From Pseudoselenomonas ruminantium (GTDB lineage: Bacteria > Bacillota > Negativicutes > Selenomonadales > Selenomonadaceae): a stretch of 64,000 nucleotides of DNA. Position numbers and translations under genes: made by a program. The notes below the pieces were generated by a model. The model did no database searches and was not told where the DNA came from. It saw only the letters and a program-made list of their open reading frames with translations. The stretch covers positions 55,525 through 119,524 of the forward strand of contig NZ_FOQK01000007.1 in assembly GCF_900113715.1 (NCBI RefSeq), read 5' to 3'. This document shows, in pieces, positions 7,957 through 16,059 of this stretch. Each line of letters starts with the position of its first letter. Positions within the stretch are counted from its first letter, which is position 1.

Positions 7957-9462
7957 ATGGCAGAATCCGTCTGGTCCGTACTGCCGCCACTGATTACGAT
8001 TGCGCTGGCGCTCTGGACAAAAGAAGTATACATGTCCCTGATCATCGGCATCTTTTCGGGTGCGATGTTCTTCACGGGGGGCAACATCATCGAGTCGATC
8101 CTGACGATGTTTGCCGTCATGGCCGATAAGGTCGGCAGCAACGTCAATATCCTCGTGTTCCTCGTTATCCTCGGCATCCTGGTCGCAGCCATCACGCGCA
8201 GCGGCGCGACGCGCGCCTATGGTGAGTGGGCTGCGCGTTCGATCCGCGGCAAGCGCAGTGCCTCGCTGGTCACGGCGCTTTTGGGACTGGTCATCTTCAT
8301 CGACGATTATTTCAACTGTCTGACCGTTGGTACGGTCATGCGTCCGGTGACGGATAAGTTCAAGATTGCGCGCACGAAACTCGCGTATATCATCGATGCG
8401 ACGGCGGCACCAATCTGCATCATCGCCCCAGTATCGAGCTGGGCCGCTGCTGTCGGCTCCTCGCTGCCGGAGGGCAGCGACATCGACGGGTTCTCGCTGT
8501 TCCTGCAGACAATCCCGTTCAATCTCTATGCCTGGCTGACGCTGCTGTTCATGGTCTTCATCATCTGGACGGGCCGTGACTATGGTACGATGGCCAAGAG
8601 TGTCCGCGAGAGCAATGAGAACTTCGTAATCCCGAAAGAGTATCAGGACACGACGGGCATCAAGCATGAAGAGGAAGGCAATGGCAAAATCATCGATCTG
8701 CTGCTGCCCCTCATCGTCCTGATTGCGGCCTGCGTCTACGGCATGCTCTATACGGGCGGCATCCATGAGGGCAAGAGCATTGCCGATGCCTTTGCAGATT
8801 GCGATTCGTCGAAATCGCTGGTCCTCGGCTCGTTCATTGCCTTTGTCTTTACGGGGCTGCTGTACCTGCCGCGCCGTGTCATCACGTTCAATGCATTCTG
8901 TGACAGCTTCGGCTGGGGCTTCAAGGCCATGACGCCGGCTATCTTCATCCTGTGCCTGGCGTGGACGCTTTCGGGCATTTGCAGTGACAAGTATCTGAAC
9001 CTCGGTGGTTTTGTCGGCGGTATCGTCAGCGCCCATGCATCGCTGATTATGTTCCTGCCGCCGATTTTCTTCCTCGTGGCCATGGGCCTGGCCTTTGCGA
9101 CAGGCACATCCTGGGGCACGTTTGGCATCCTGATCCCGATTGCCGTGGCAGTTGTCGGTGCTGACCCGAATATGCTCGTGGTCTGCGTGGCAGCAATCCT
9201 TTCTGGCGCTGTCGGCGGCGACCATGCTTCGCCGATTTCCGATACGACGATACTCGCGTCGGCCGGTGCTCAGTGCCACCATATCGACCACGTCGATACG
9301 CAGCTGGCTTATGTGCTGACGGTGGCTGCCTGCTGCCTTATCGGCTACGCCGTCGGCGGCATCACCGCAAACGGCTGGATCGGCCTCGGCGCATCCCTTG
9401 CCTGCCTTGCCATTGTCATGGCCGTCATCGTGGCGAAAGTGCCATCGTTAGAAAAAGAATAA
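7957..9462 (+). CDS. Na+/H+ antiporter NhaC-family protein
   Basis: The protein has 501 residues from the ATG at 7957, which is better spaced from AAGTAGG than the ATG at 7951. It is an inner-membrane secondary transporter with about eleven or twelve hydrophobic segments. Family features include a conserved IDDYFNCL segment, VSSWAAAVGSSLPEG, LAFATGTSWGTFGI and GGDHASPISDTTILASAGA. NhaC-type proteins exchange Na+ for H+, though some relatives (MleN) exchange organic acids, so the substrate is not certain. It is monocistronic, with its own promoter and a terminator after it. Confidence 0.85.
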   Translation: MAESVWSVLPPLITIALALWTKEVYMSLIIGIFSGAMFFTGGNIIESILTMFAVMADKVGSNVNILVFLVILGILVAAITRSGATRAYGEWAARSIRGKRSASLVTALLGLVIFIDDYFNCLTVGTVMRPVTDKFKIARTKLAYIIDATAAPICIIAPVSSWAAAVGSSLPEGSDIDGFSLFLQTIPFNLYAWLTLLFMVFIIWTGRDYGTMAKSVRESNENFVIPKEYQDTTGIKHEEEGNGKIIDLLLPLIVLIAACVYGMLYTGGIHEGKSIADAFADCDSSKSLVLGSFIAFVFTGLLYLPRRVITFNAFCDSFGWGFKAMTPAIFILCLAWTLSGICSDKYLNLGGFVGGIVSAHASLIMFLPPIFFLVAMGLAFATGTSWGTFGILIPIAVAVVGADPNMLVVCVAAILSGAVGGDHASPISDTTILASAGAQCHHIDHVDTQLAYVLTVAACCLIGYAVGGITANGWIGLGASLACLAIVMAVIVAKVPSLEKE

Positions 9463-9463
9463 A

Positions 9464-9506
9464 GCCTTCCCTTTTGGGGAAGGTGCCCGTAAGGGGCGGA
9501 TGAGGC
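9464..9506. repeat. REP-like intergenic element
   Basis: A CCTTCCC/GGGGAAGG hairpin is joined to GTGCCCGTAAGGGGCGGATG. The pattern of a CTTCCC-type palindrome followed by a GGCGGATGAGG tail is a common short interspersed element in Firmicutes genomes. Copy number cannot be tested within one window. Confidence 0.45.
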
Positions 9507-9537
9507 AAAAGCCTTCCCATTGGGGAGGCTTTTTTTG
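9507..9537 (+). terminator. Intrinsic terminator after the NhaC gene
   Basis: GCCTTCCC pairs with GGGGAGGC around an ATT loop, followed by T7. Confidence 0.88.
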
Positions 9538-9566
9538 ATAGCGATATTTATTATTTCGCGAAAAAA

Positions 9567-9580
9567 TACGATAATATAAT
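9567..9580 (+). promoter_or_regulatory. Likely -10 region of the first flagellin promoter
   Basis: TATAAT lies at 9575-9580, 40 bases before the flagellin start. The overlapping TACGATAA (9567-9574) resembles the sigma-28 -10 consensus GCCGATAA at 6 of 8 positions. No convincing -35 for either factor is visible, so the sigma class is undecided. Confidence 0.35.
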
Positions 9581-9619
9581 AGAGGTGTCTGTAAAAATAG
9601 CTTCAAAGGATGAGCGGCT

Positions 9620-12460
9620 ATGATTATCAACAACAATAGTGCGTCCATGATGACGTTGGGTGAATTGAACAAAAACATCAGCAAGGGAGCCAAGCAGCTC
9701 AAGAAACTCGCCTTAGGAGAACGCATAACCAGTGCCGGCGACGATGCGTCGGGCTATTCGATTTCTGAGCGGATGCGGGTACGGATTCGTGCGCTTGATC
9801 AAGATGAGCAAAATGTTCAAAATGGCCAGGCCCTTTTGAATGTCGCCGAGGGAGCTATCCAGTCACAGATAGAACTTATGAAGACCATCAAGCAGAAGGT
9901 CATCGATGCGGATAACGATACGAACACGGATGTCGATCGTGCGACCATCCAGAAAGAAATCAATCACGCCTATCAGCAAATCGAAGACATTGCGCAGGAG
10001 ACCAACTACAACGGCGTCCGTCTGCTCGTAGGCGATAGCGTAGAGGAAACCGTCCGCAGCTGGGTGCTCAAAAGCAACTCGTCGCTCCTCGAGGGCAGTG
10101 ACGCCATGAATATGATAAACGTAATTCCCAACGTCTATCCAACTCTCAATGGCATTACGGGGCCATTTGATTTGTTCCAACCTGCGAAGCTGGAGCAAAC
10201 ATCATTAGCTAGTATTGGATTTTCGCCAACGATTCAGTTTACAGGCGGTGTAGACAATACCTATACATTGGATAGTTCGTTTACTTCAGTAGATTCTTTT
10301 GATGGTGTATCATTCAATACTGCAGCGTATAGCTATGTTTTGACAAAAACGCCGAGCAGTACAAATGAATATCGTGGTGCTATTACGGATTACCTCATTG
10401 AGTATTCCGGTACAGGGGTCATTGAAATTGACATTAGTGCGTGTAATTCGGTGGAGGATGTGCTGACAACTATACAGGGAGCAATTCCTAGTGTGAAAGG
10501 GCATGGTGTTGATGCTAATGGAGCGAACTATTTAATTAGCGCGATGCAGATATCAGGGGAGGCATACACTGGATATAATGCAACGGTAGCTGCCGCTGCC
10601 CCGACGGGGATTTTTACTAGTCCACAGAATTTTAGTGGAGGAAGAGATAAATCAGGTGGTGGGACAGACCAGGATGCATCACCACTCCAGCCGGCAACAA
10701 GCGCTAAATTTGAATTGACGGGATTATCAGCTGATACAGGAATTACGATACATATCAATACTGGTCATGACTCACTACAATTGATGAAGTTTGTTTCGGG
10801 CAATAGCAGGCCTACTGCGTCGGTACCTCCCAATGGTGTTCTTACTGTTGGGGTTGATTATGTGGGAACCTTTAGGTATGGTAAGCTTACGGCGTCGATG
10901 GAGAATGGAAATTTGACCCTTACGGCGAATCAAGAAGGCGTACGGGGAAATTCTTATTATGTGGAAGATGGCATTTCTGCGAAAACATATGAATTTTTAG
11001 CGACAAGTCCGCTCACAGGAGCAAATACAACAACCTATGCATATGCAACGGTGGATGTTTCTGGCTATAATGATGTGGAAGATTTGATTGATGACTTAAA
11101 AGGAAAAGCCATAGCATTTACGGGGGGCGGAACAGAGGCGATGCAGGCGTATTTTGGAACGCATTGGGCAGCTGATTCAAGGTATACTTATTTTGAATTT
11201 GTGGATTCTGCCTCTACGAATCCGGTGGAGGGAATGTATACAATAAATAGATCAAAAGTTTTTGATTTAGATACTTTACGCAGTTATGTCGCAGGTGGAA
11301 TGTCTATTGGAAAAGCCTTTGCAGAAATGATTGTCAGTCGTATGGATATATATGATTATAGGGAAAAACGCGTGGAAGAGGCGAAGGACAGTAATGGTCA
11401 AACCCTTGGTATAAAATTTAAAGCTTCAGAAGGGGGAACCCTGGGGAATAGAGAGAATTTATTTTTAGCCCAAGGCCAGCTGCGTTCTTACACGCTAGAC
11501 TACGGCAAGTGGTTTACCAAAAATCCGAATCTTTCTATACCGGACTTCCTCAATAATAAAGGCTTTCGTGCTTATTGCGCAAGTTGTGACAATCAGGTGT
11601 TTAATTTCCATTTCATTACCGAGGATTTACCAGAGGGGCCACGTCCGGAGTCTGACCCGAATGGCGAGGATATCAAACATATTTATATCAATGTCTCAAA
11701 TGTGACAGACGCATCATCGTTAGTACAGGCCATTTATGAACAGGCAACGCCGGAGCTTACGGGGGACGACCCGGATTTGAACCACTTTATGCGGTTGGTG
11801 GCTGACGGCGATAAATTGATTATTTATGATGAGCGGCGGCTTACTGATGATTACTTGCGCTATGGAAAGGATGCAAGCGGCAATCTTTTCTACGAATACC
11901 AATGGGACGATACTTATAATGTCGGTGGTGCCAAGATTGCTGATGGTGTTTGGGACAATGTGGAAATCGGCGAGCGCAAGATTTATGCTAAGGATTTGAT
12001 TATTCATCATACCGATCATGCGAGCATGAATATCCATTTGAAGATTCCTCAGACCACGTTGGACCATCTCTTTGGCTATGAGCCCGGTTCGCAGAATTGG
12101 ACGGATTTCAACGTGATGACCAGCAAGAGCCGTGAGGAGTTATTGGGCAATCGGGCAGGAACTACCCGCAGTGGCAAACATATCACCAAGGATGAAGAGG
12201 GGCTGTTGGATAAGGCGCTGAATTATCTTATCGGGGCGAACTGTCTGGTGGGCGCACAGAATATGCGGCTCAAAATGACGGAAGAGAATATCGTGGCGCA
12301 GCGCGAGGGAACAGTCGCCTCGGAGTCTACCGTCCGCGATGCGAATATGGCAAAAGAGATGACCGGCTACACTAAGGCAAATGTATTGGCCCAGGCCTCG
12401 CAGTCTATGCTCGCACAGGCCAATCAGAATAGTTCGGGTGTGCTGCGTTTATTGCAGTAG
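9620..12460 (+). CDS. Giant flagellin (946 residues)
   Basis: Flagellar filament subunit. The conserved N-terminal D0/D1 region (1-140) carries TSAGDDASGYSISERMRVRI and ADNDTNTDVDRATIQKEI. The C-terminal region (about 860-946) carries ESTVRDANMAKEMTGYTKAN and ends SSGVLRLLQ. Between them lie more than 700 residues of variable domain, far more than in ordinary flagellins of about 500 residues or fewer. The middle (about 10200-11480) is visibly more AT-rich than the conserved ends. A CASC motif at residues 653-656 is unusual for flagellin. Its variable region shares blocks with the third flagellin at 61047, such as DLIIHHTDxASMNIH. Translocation would be by the flagellar type III apparatus without a signal peptide. 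The ATG is preceded by AAAGGATGAG. Confidence 0.9.
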   Translation: MIINNNSASMMTLGELNKNISKGAKQLKKLALGERITSAGDDASGYSISERMRVRIRALDQDEQNVQNGQALLNVAEGAIQSQIELMKTIKQKVIDADNDTNTDVDRATIQKEINHAYQQIEDIAQETNYNGVRLLVGDSVEETVRSWVLKSNSSLLEGSDAMNMINVIPNVYPTLNGITGPFDLFQPAKLEQTSLASIGFSPTIQFTGGVDNTYTLDSSFTSVDSFDGVSFNTAAYSYVLTKTPSSTNEYRGAITDYLIEYSGTGVIEIDISACNSVEDVLTTIQGAIPSVKGHGVDANGANYLISAMQISGEAYTGYNATVAAAAPTGIFTSPQNFSGGRDKSGGGTDQDASPLQPATSAKFELTGLSADTGITIHINTGHDSLQLMKFVSGNSRPTASVPPNGVLTVGVDYVGTFRYGKLTASMENGNLTLTANQEGVRGNSYYVEDGISAKTYEFLATSPLTGANTTTYAYATVDVSGYNDVEDLIDDLKGKAIAFTGGGTEAMQAYFGTHWAADSRYTYFEFVDSASTNPVEGMYTINRSKVFDLDTLRSYVAGGMSIGKAFAEMIVSRMDIYDYREKRVEEAKDSNGQTLGIKFKASEGGTLGNRENLFLAQGQLRSYTLDYGKWFTKNPNLSIPDFLNNKGFRAYCASCDNQVFNFHFITEDLPEGPRPESDPNGEDIKHIYINVSNVTDASSLVQAIYEQATPELTGDDPDLNHFMRLVADGDKLIIYDERRLTDDYLRYGKDASGNLFYEYQWDDTYNVGGAKIADGVWDNVEIGERKIYAKDLIIHHTDHASMNIHLKIPQTTLDHLFGYEPGSQNWTDFNVMTSKSREELLGNRAGTTRSGKHITKDEEGLLDKALNYLIGANCLVGAQNMRLKMTEENIVAQREGTVASESTVRDANMAKEMTGYTKANVLAQASQSMLAQANQNSSGVLRLLQ

Positions 12461-12533
12461 AGAAAGAAGCTATCCGATTATAGATTCGTAGTATCTTTTC
12501 TTATATCGTATTTTATAGTAAAATATAACTAGG

Positions 12534-12570
12534 AAAGTTTACGCTGGCTATTAAGGGCAGCGGACTTTTT
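12534..12570 (+). terminator. Probable intrinsic terminator after the first flagellin
   Basis: AAAGT and CGCTG pair with CAGCG and ACTTT around the loop GCTATTAAGGG, ending in TTTTT. The stem is interrupted by small bulges. Confidence 0.55.
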
Positions 12571-12602
12571 GACGATATATAGATTAGAAATATCTGTCAG
12601 TA

Positions 12603-12739
12603 GAGGGCGGGGGCTTCCACCGCCCTTTGAGGTAAGGGTATATGAGCCTCGAGGAACCACAGGGACGGTATGGACGGGGCTATCATGAGGATGTGACTAG
12701 GTAGTCGGCAGACTGCTCATCAGGGAGGATGTGTCGATA
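12603..12739 (+). promoter_or_regulatory. Structured leader of the second flagellin with GGA-rich, CsrA-like sites
   Basis: The gap of about 280 bases before the second flagellin holds a GGGCGG/CCGCCC hairpin (12605-12627). AGGATGTG occurs twice, at 12688-12695 and at 12726-12733. The second copy overlaps the Shine-Dalgarno GGGAGG. CsrA binds ARGGAUG-type motifs and represses flagellin translation in Bacillus, so such control is plausible here. I see no csrA or fliW in the window. No promoter could be assigned with confidence. Confidence 0.35.
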
Positions 12740-14560
12740 ATGGCAATGGTGGTTAAGAATAACATGTCGGCGGTGCAAACCTTAGGGACACTGAACAAGA
12801 ATTCTTCGGCATTGGCAAAAAGTTTACAAAAGGTATCGAGCGGCATGAAAATCAATTCGGCCGCCGATGATGCTTCGGGCTATGCGATTTCTGAGCGTAT
12901 GCGGGTCATGGTGCGTTCGCTGGACCAGGCGGATGCCAATACGCAGAATGGCGTGAGCCTGATGAAGGTCGCGGAGGGGGCTGTGAGCTCTACGGTCGAT
13001 ATCCTGCGCACGATGAAGGAAAAAGCAATCAATGCGGCCAACGATAGCAATACGGACGCGGATCGCGCGACTATCCAGAAGGAAATCGACCAGTCCATCG
13101 ACCAGATCGATGACAATGCCAATGTTACCTATAACGGTAAGAGTTTGGTGGATGGTTCGAAGATGACCGAGGGTACGGCAACTAAGACGTCTATGACGAA
13201 TCAGAGCCTGCATAAGGATACGTTGGGGGCGACAAGAATCGTCGATTTGCAGAACCGCAATGGCGAGAGTCTCAATATCCAGACGACGGATACGCTGACG
13301 ATTTCCTATGTCATCCAGGGGGAGACCTACAGCTTTGATGTCGATATTACGGATACGACAACGCTGGATAGTGCTTTGCAGGATGCCAGCGAACCCTATA
13401 CGCGCAACAATCCAATGATGCGGGCGGCCTATGCACAGTATGATGCATCGACAACGGCGGCTAATTCTACCTATAATAGTTCAGTAGGGGTGGCGAATAG
13501 TACATATAGTACTGCGCTTACGAATGCTACTGCCAACTATAATGGTAGTATCCAAAACACCTTGAGTACGATGAATTCTGCATCGACGAATGCGATTTAT
13601 TATAAGTCGTTGTATGATTCTGTATATCAATCGTATGTCAATCGAGGATTTACGCCAGATGAGGCTAATACGCAGATGCAGCATGGAGCTGGTTCTACAT
13701 ATAATTCGAATTATATATCTGCATCAACATTATATTCAACATCGTTGTCTAATTATACATCTACGGAAGCATCGGCGGCTGCTGTTAGGGCATCTTCGGA
13801 GGTATCAGCATTAACAGTAAAGAATTCTGCTGTTGCGGTAGCACGTTCAACCCTTACCGTTGCCCTTAGTACCGCGGCATCGACTCTGGCAGATTCGGTT
13901 GGTGAATTGATTCCTTATAAACTTTCAGTTGATACGGGCAATGTAGTCGGCATCGGTGCCTCTGGCGATACGGTCTATACCGCCAATCGCGAAAATGCCA
14001 TTACGATTTCCTCGGGTTCGGCAGGTCTTCAATACCAGCTGTCGGGGATTACCTTTAGTGTCAAGGACTCCAAAGGACAGGTTAAGAAGTCCGTCAACTC
14101 GGTTCTCGATAACTTTACCGAGTCGGTACGAGCCTTCAATAAGTCCAACGATAATGCCATCAATCTGCAGGTTGGCACGAAAGCCAACCAGACTATCCGC
14201 ATCGGCCTTACCGATATGCGCTCCGAGGCTCTTGGCCTTAAGAGCTCGACGGGCATCACGCTTGGCGTTGGCACCCAGAAACAGGCTAATGCCGCCGTCA
14301 ATGTCCTCGACAATGCCATCCAGAAGGCCCTCGACCAGCAGACGGATATTGGCTCGATTGAGGCTCGCCTCGAGATGACCTCCTCGAATCTCGTGATATC
14401 GAGTGAAAACGTTCAGGCATCCGAATCCACCATGCGCGATGCCAACATGGCCAAAGAAATGACCGAATACACCAAGAACAACATCCTCATGCAAGCCGCA
14501 CAGGCTATGCTGGCCCAAGCCAACCAGAGCAGTTCGAATGTACTGAGCCTGTTGCAATAA
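12740..14560 (+). CDS. Flagellin (606 residues) with a low-complexity insert
   Basis: Filament subunit. The start is placed at the ATG giving MAMVVKNNMSAV, the standard flagellin N-terminus; a GTG nine bases earlier is too close to the ribosome-binding site GGGAGG. Conserved ends: AADDASGYAISERMRVMVRS near residue 40, and ESTMRDANMAKEMTEYTKNN to SSNVLSLLQ at the C-terminus. Between about residues 230 and 390 (13430-13890) lies a Ser/Thr/Asn/Tyr/Ala-rich, AT-rich stretch full of NSTYNSS-like sequence. This looks like an inserted or expanded segment and offers many hydroxyl groups for glycosylation. Flagellin 2 has no Cys in its conserved ends. A strong terminator follows. Confidence 0.93.
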   Translation: MAMVVKNNMSAVQTLGTLNKNSSALAKSLQKVSSGMKINSAADDASGYAISERMRVMVRSLDQADANTQNGVSLMKVAEGAVSSTVDILRTMKEKAINAANDSNTDADRATIQKEIDQSIDQIDDNANVTYNGKSLVDGSKMTEGTATKTSMTNQSLHKDTLGATRIVDLQNRNGESLNIQTTDTLTISYVIQGETYSFDVDITDTTTLDSALQDASEPYTRNNPMMRAAYAQYDASTTAANSTYNSSVGVANSTYSTALTNATANYNGSIQNTLSTMNSASTNAIYYKSLYDSVYQSYVNRGFTPDEANTQMQHGAGSTYNSNYISASTLYSTSLSNYTSTEASAAAVRASSEVSALTVKNSAVAVARSTLTVALSTAASTLADSVGELIPYKLSVDTGNVVGIGASGDTVYTANRENAITISSGSAGLQYQLSGITFSVKDSKGQVKKSVNSVLDNFTESVRAFNKSNDNAINLQVGTKANQTIRIGLTDMRSEALGLKSSTGITLGVGTQKQANAAVNVLDNAIQKALDQQTDIGSIEARLEMTSSNLVISSENVQASESTMRDANMAKEMTEYTKNNILMQAAQAMLAQANQSSSNVLSLLQ

Positions 14561-14578
14561 AGAGCGAATTCGCTTTAG

Positions 14579-14618
14579 AAGCCCCCAGAAGGACCGCAGT
14601 CCCGACTGGGGGCTTTTT
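14579..14618 (+). terminator. Intrinsic terminator after the second flagellin
   Basis: GCCCCCAG pairs with CTGGGGGC across a 17-base loop, followed by TTTTT. Confidence 0.9.
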
Positions 14619-14655
14619 GCGTATCCGCGTTCATCTAAAAAATAACCCAGTCAAT

Positions 14656-14679
14656 GCCGTATCAAGTGACCGATACGGC
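14656..14679 (+). other. Inverted repeat upstream of the glycosyltransferase operon
   Basis: GCCGTATC pairs with GATACGGC around an 8-base loop and is followed by TCCTTTTATG. It could be a secondary terminator or an operator. Confidence 0.45.
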
Positions 14680-14691
14680 TCCTTTTATGTT

Positions 14692-14718
14692 TCAAGGAAG
14701 GATTTTTAGAGCCGATGG
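14692..14718 (+). promoter_or_regulatory. Possible sigma-28 promoter of the flagellin-modification operon
   Basis: TCAA at 14692-14695 is followed after 15 bases by GCCGATGG at 14711-14718. The sigma-28 consensus is TAAA-N15-GCCGATAA, so 3 of 4 and 6 of 8 positions match. Its location between flagellins and modification enzymes fits, but the evidence is limited. Confidence 0.3.
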
Positions 14719-14767
14719 CAAACTATATAAATGAATATTTATAGATGTTATAGATGGGGTGGGTGTA

Positions 14768-16048
14768 ATGGAACGGAAACGGATTGGCGATGATGCGCGC
14801 ATGGTGCATGTGGCCTATGCGATGACGGATAAAAATGGTACGTACAGCAAATATATCGGGGCGTCGATATGCTCGCTATTTGAGCACACCGATGCCTGGG
14901 TGACAATACACCTTTTGCATGACGATACGCTGACCGAGAAGAACCGTGCGAATTTTATCAAGCTGGTGCGCGAGTATGGCCAGCAGATTTTTTTCTATAA
15001 CGTGGCGGAGAAATGCAGAGATTTGTTGGCGGAGGCCCGGGAAATATTCCGGCGGGCTGTTGATACCGATTACTATACCCCTGCGGCGCTTTACCGTCTG
15101 CTAGCTCCCATCGTTCTGCCCCGTGATGTGAAACGGCTGATCTATCTCGATGCTGATACGATTGTCAACATGGACATCCGCAAATTCTGGGAAGTGTTCC
15201 TCGATGGCAATCCGCTAGGGGCCGTGACCGAGCGCACCCTGATGGAGCATTATCAGAAGCAGATTGACCGGTCAATCGATGAGCGGCTGTATCTGTTCAA
15301 GAATAGCTGGACGGATTTTGACACCTGTTTCAACTCGGGCGTACTCCTGATGGATTTGGAGAAGATGCGCGATATGGGCGGAATCCTGCTGCCGGGGCTG
15401 CGCTTTATCGTCCAGCACGAGGAGGAGTGCCGCTTCTTCGATCAGGATATCCTGAACTATTTTTTTGCCCGTGATTTTCTGCATTTGCCGTGGAACTACA
15501 ATATCCTGCAGTCGTGGGATAGGGAGTGGGGCAGCCCCGAGCCAGTTGAGGGCATCTATCATTATATGGGCCGCACGTTGCGCTATAATTTCGAAGAGCC
15601 GCGCGACCGGATTTTCTATGAGGCTTTTGTCAAGACGCCGTGGTGTGATGCGGAATTTCTCTGCAAGAGCTATGCGGTTACGCGCAATATCCTGGCAGGG
15701 GAGCTCGAGAAATGCGTGGAGCGCAACCGCAAGGCATCGGCGGCCTGGGCGCGGCGCAAGCGGGTCTTTGTCGGACTCGCGAAAGATGAGGCGAAACTGC
15801 GGGAAATGTTTATGCTGGCTGATGATGAGCCCTATGTGGTGATGGAGGAGGGCAGTACGGCGCTTAACCTTCCCTATGACCTTGGCACGCATGTCTATGT
15901 GTTCTTCCTGAATGATTTCCCCGAGTGGAAAGAAAAACTCGAGGCGGCAGGCTGGCAGGAATGGGAAGACTATATCGATGGCAAGTCCATCGTCATCCCG
16001 CATCCATCGCGTCTGTTGGATGAATATCGTATTTTCATGGTGATGTGA
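14768..16048 (+). CDS. GT8-family glycosyltransferase, probable flagellin modification
   Basis: The protein has 426 residues from the ATG at 14768, which follows GGGGTGGG. The N-terminal 270 residues are a GT-A fold GT8 domain. It has HVAYAMTDKNGTYSKYIGAS, the DxD metal/nucleotide-sugar motif in LIYLDADTIVNMD, FNSGVLLMDLEKM, and FDQDILNYFFARDFLHLPWN. GT8 enzymes are retaining transferases using UDP-sugars. A C-terminal domain of about 110 residues is shared with the next gene and is not part of the GT8 core. There is no signal peptide or membrane segment, so it acts in the cytoplasm. The position straight after flagellin genes suggests O-glycosylation of flagellin before export. The stop is 11 bases before the next gene. 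Confidence 0.82.
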   Translation: MERKRIGDDARMVHVAYAMTDKNGTYSKYIGASICSLFEHTDAWVTIHLLHDDTLTEKNRANFIKLVREYGQQIFFYNVAEKCRDLLAEAREIFRRAVDTDYYTPAALYRLLAPIVLPRDVKRLIYLDADTIVNMDIRKFWEVFLDGNPLGAVTERTLMEHYQKQIDRSIDERLYLFKNSWTDFDTCFNSGVLLMDLEKMRDMGGILLPGLRFIVQHEEECRFFDQDILNYFFARDFLHLPWNYNILQSWDREWGSPEPVEGIYHYMGRTLRYNFEEPRDRIFYEAFVKTPWCDAEFLCKSYAVTRNILAGELEKCVERNRKASAAWARRKRVFVGLAKDEAKLREMFMLADDEPYVVMEEGSTALNLPYDLGTHVYVFFLNDFPEWKEKLEAAGWQEWEDYIDGKSIVIPHPSRLLDEYRIFMVM

Positions 16049-16059
16049 GGTGGATGTCG

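Noticed and set aside
7858..9291. Long minus-strand reading frame opposite the NhaC gene
   Set aside because: It mirrors the plus-strand gene, has no family-like motifs, and its composition is the codon shadow of a GC-rich membrane protein gene.
9620..12460. Flagellinolysin-type metallopeptidase in the giant flagellins
   Set aside because: No HExxH motif is present in the variable region of either giant flagellin.
12541..12739. Cyclic di-GMP (GEMM) riboswitch upstream of the second flagellin
   Set aside because: GGGACGG and AGGTAG fragments are present but the AGGGCAAACC and GGGACGCAAAGCC core order of class I is not, and class II features are absent.
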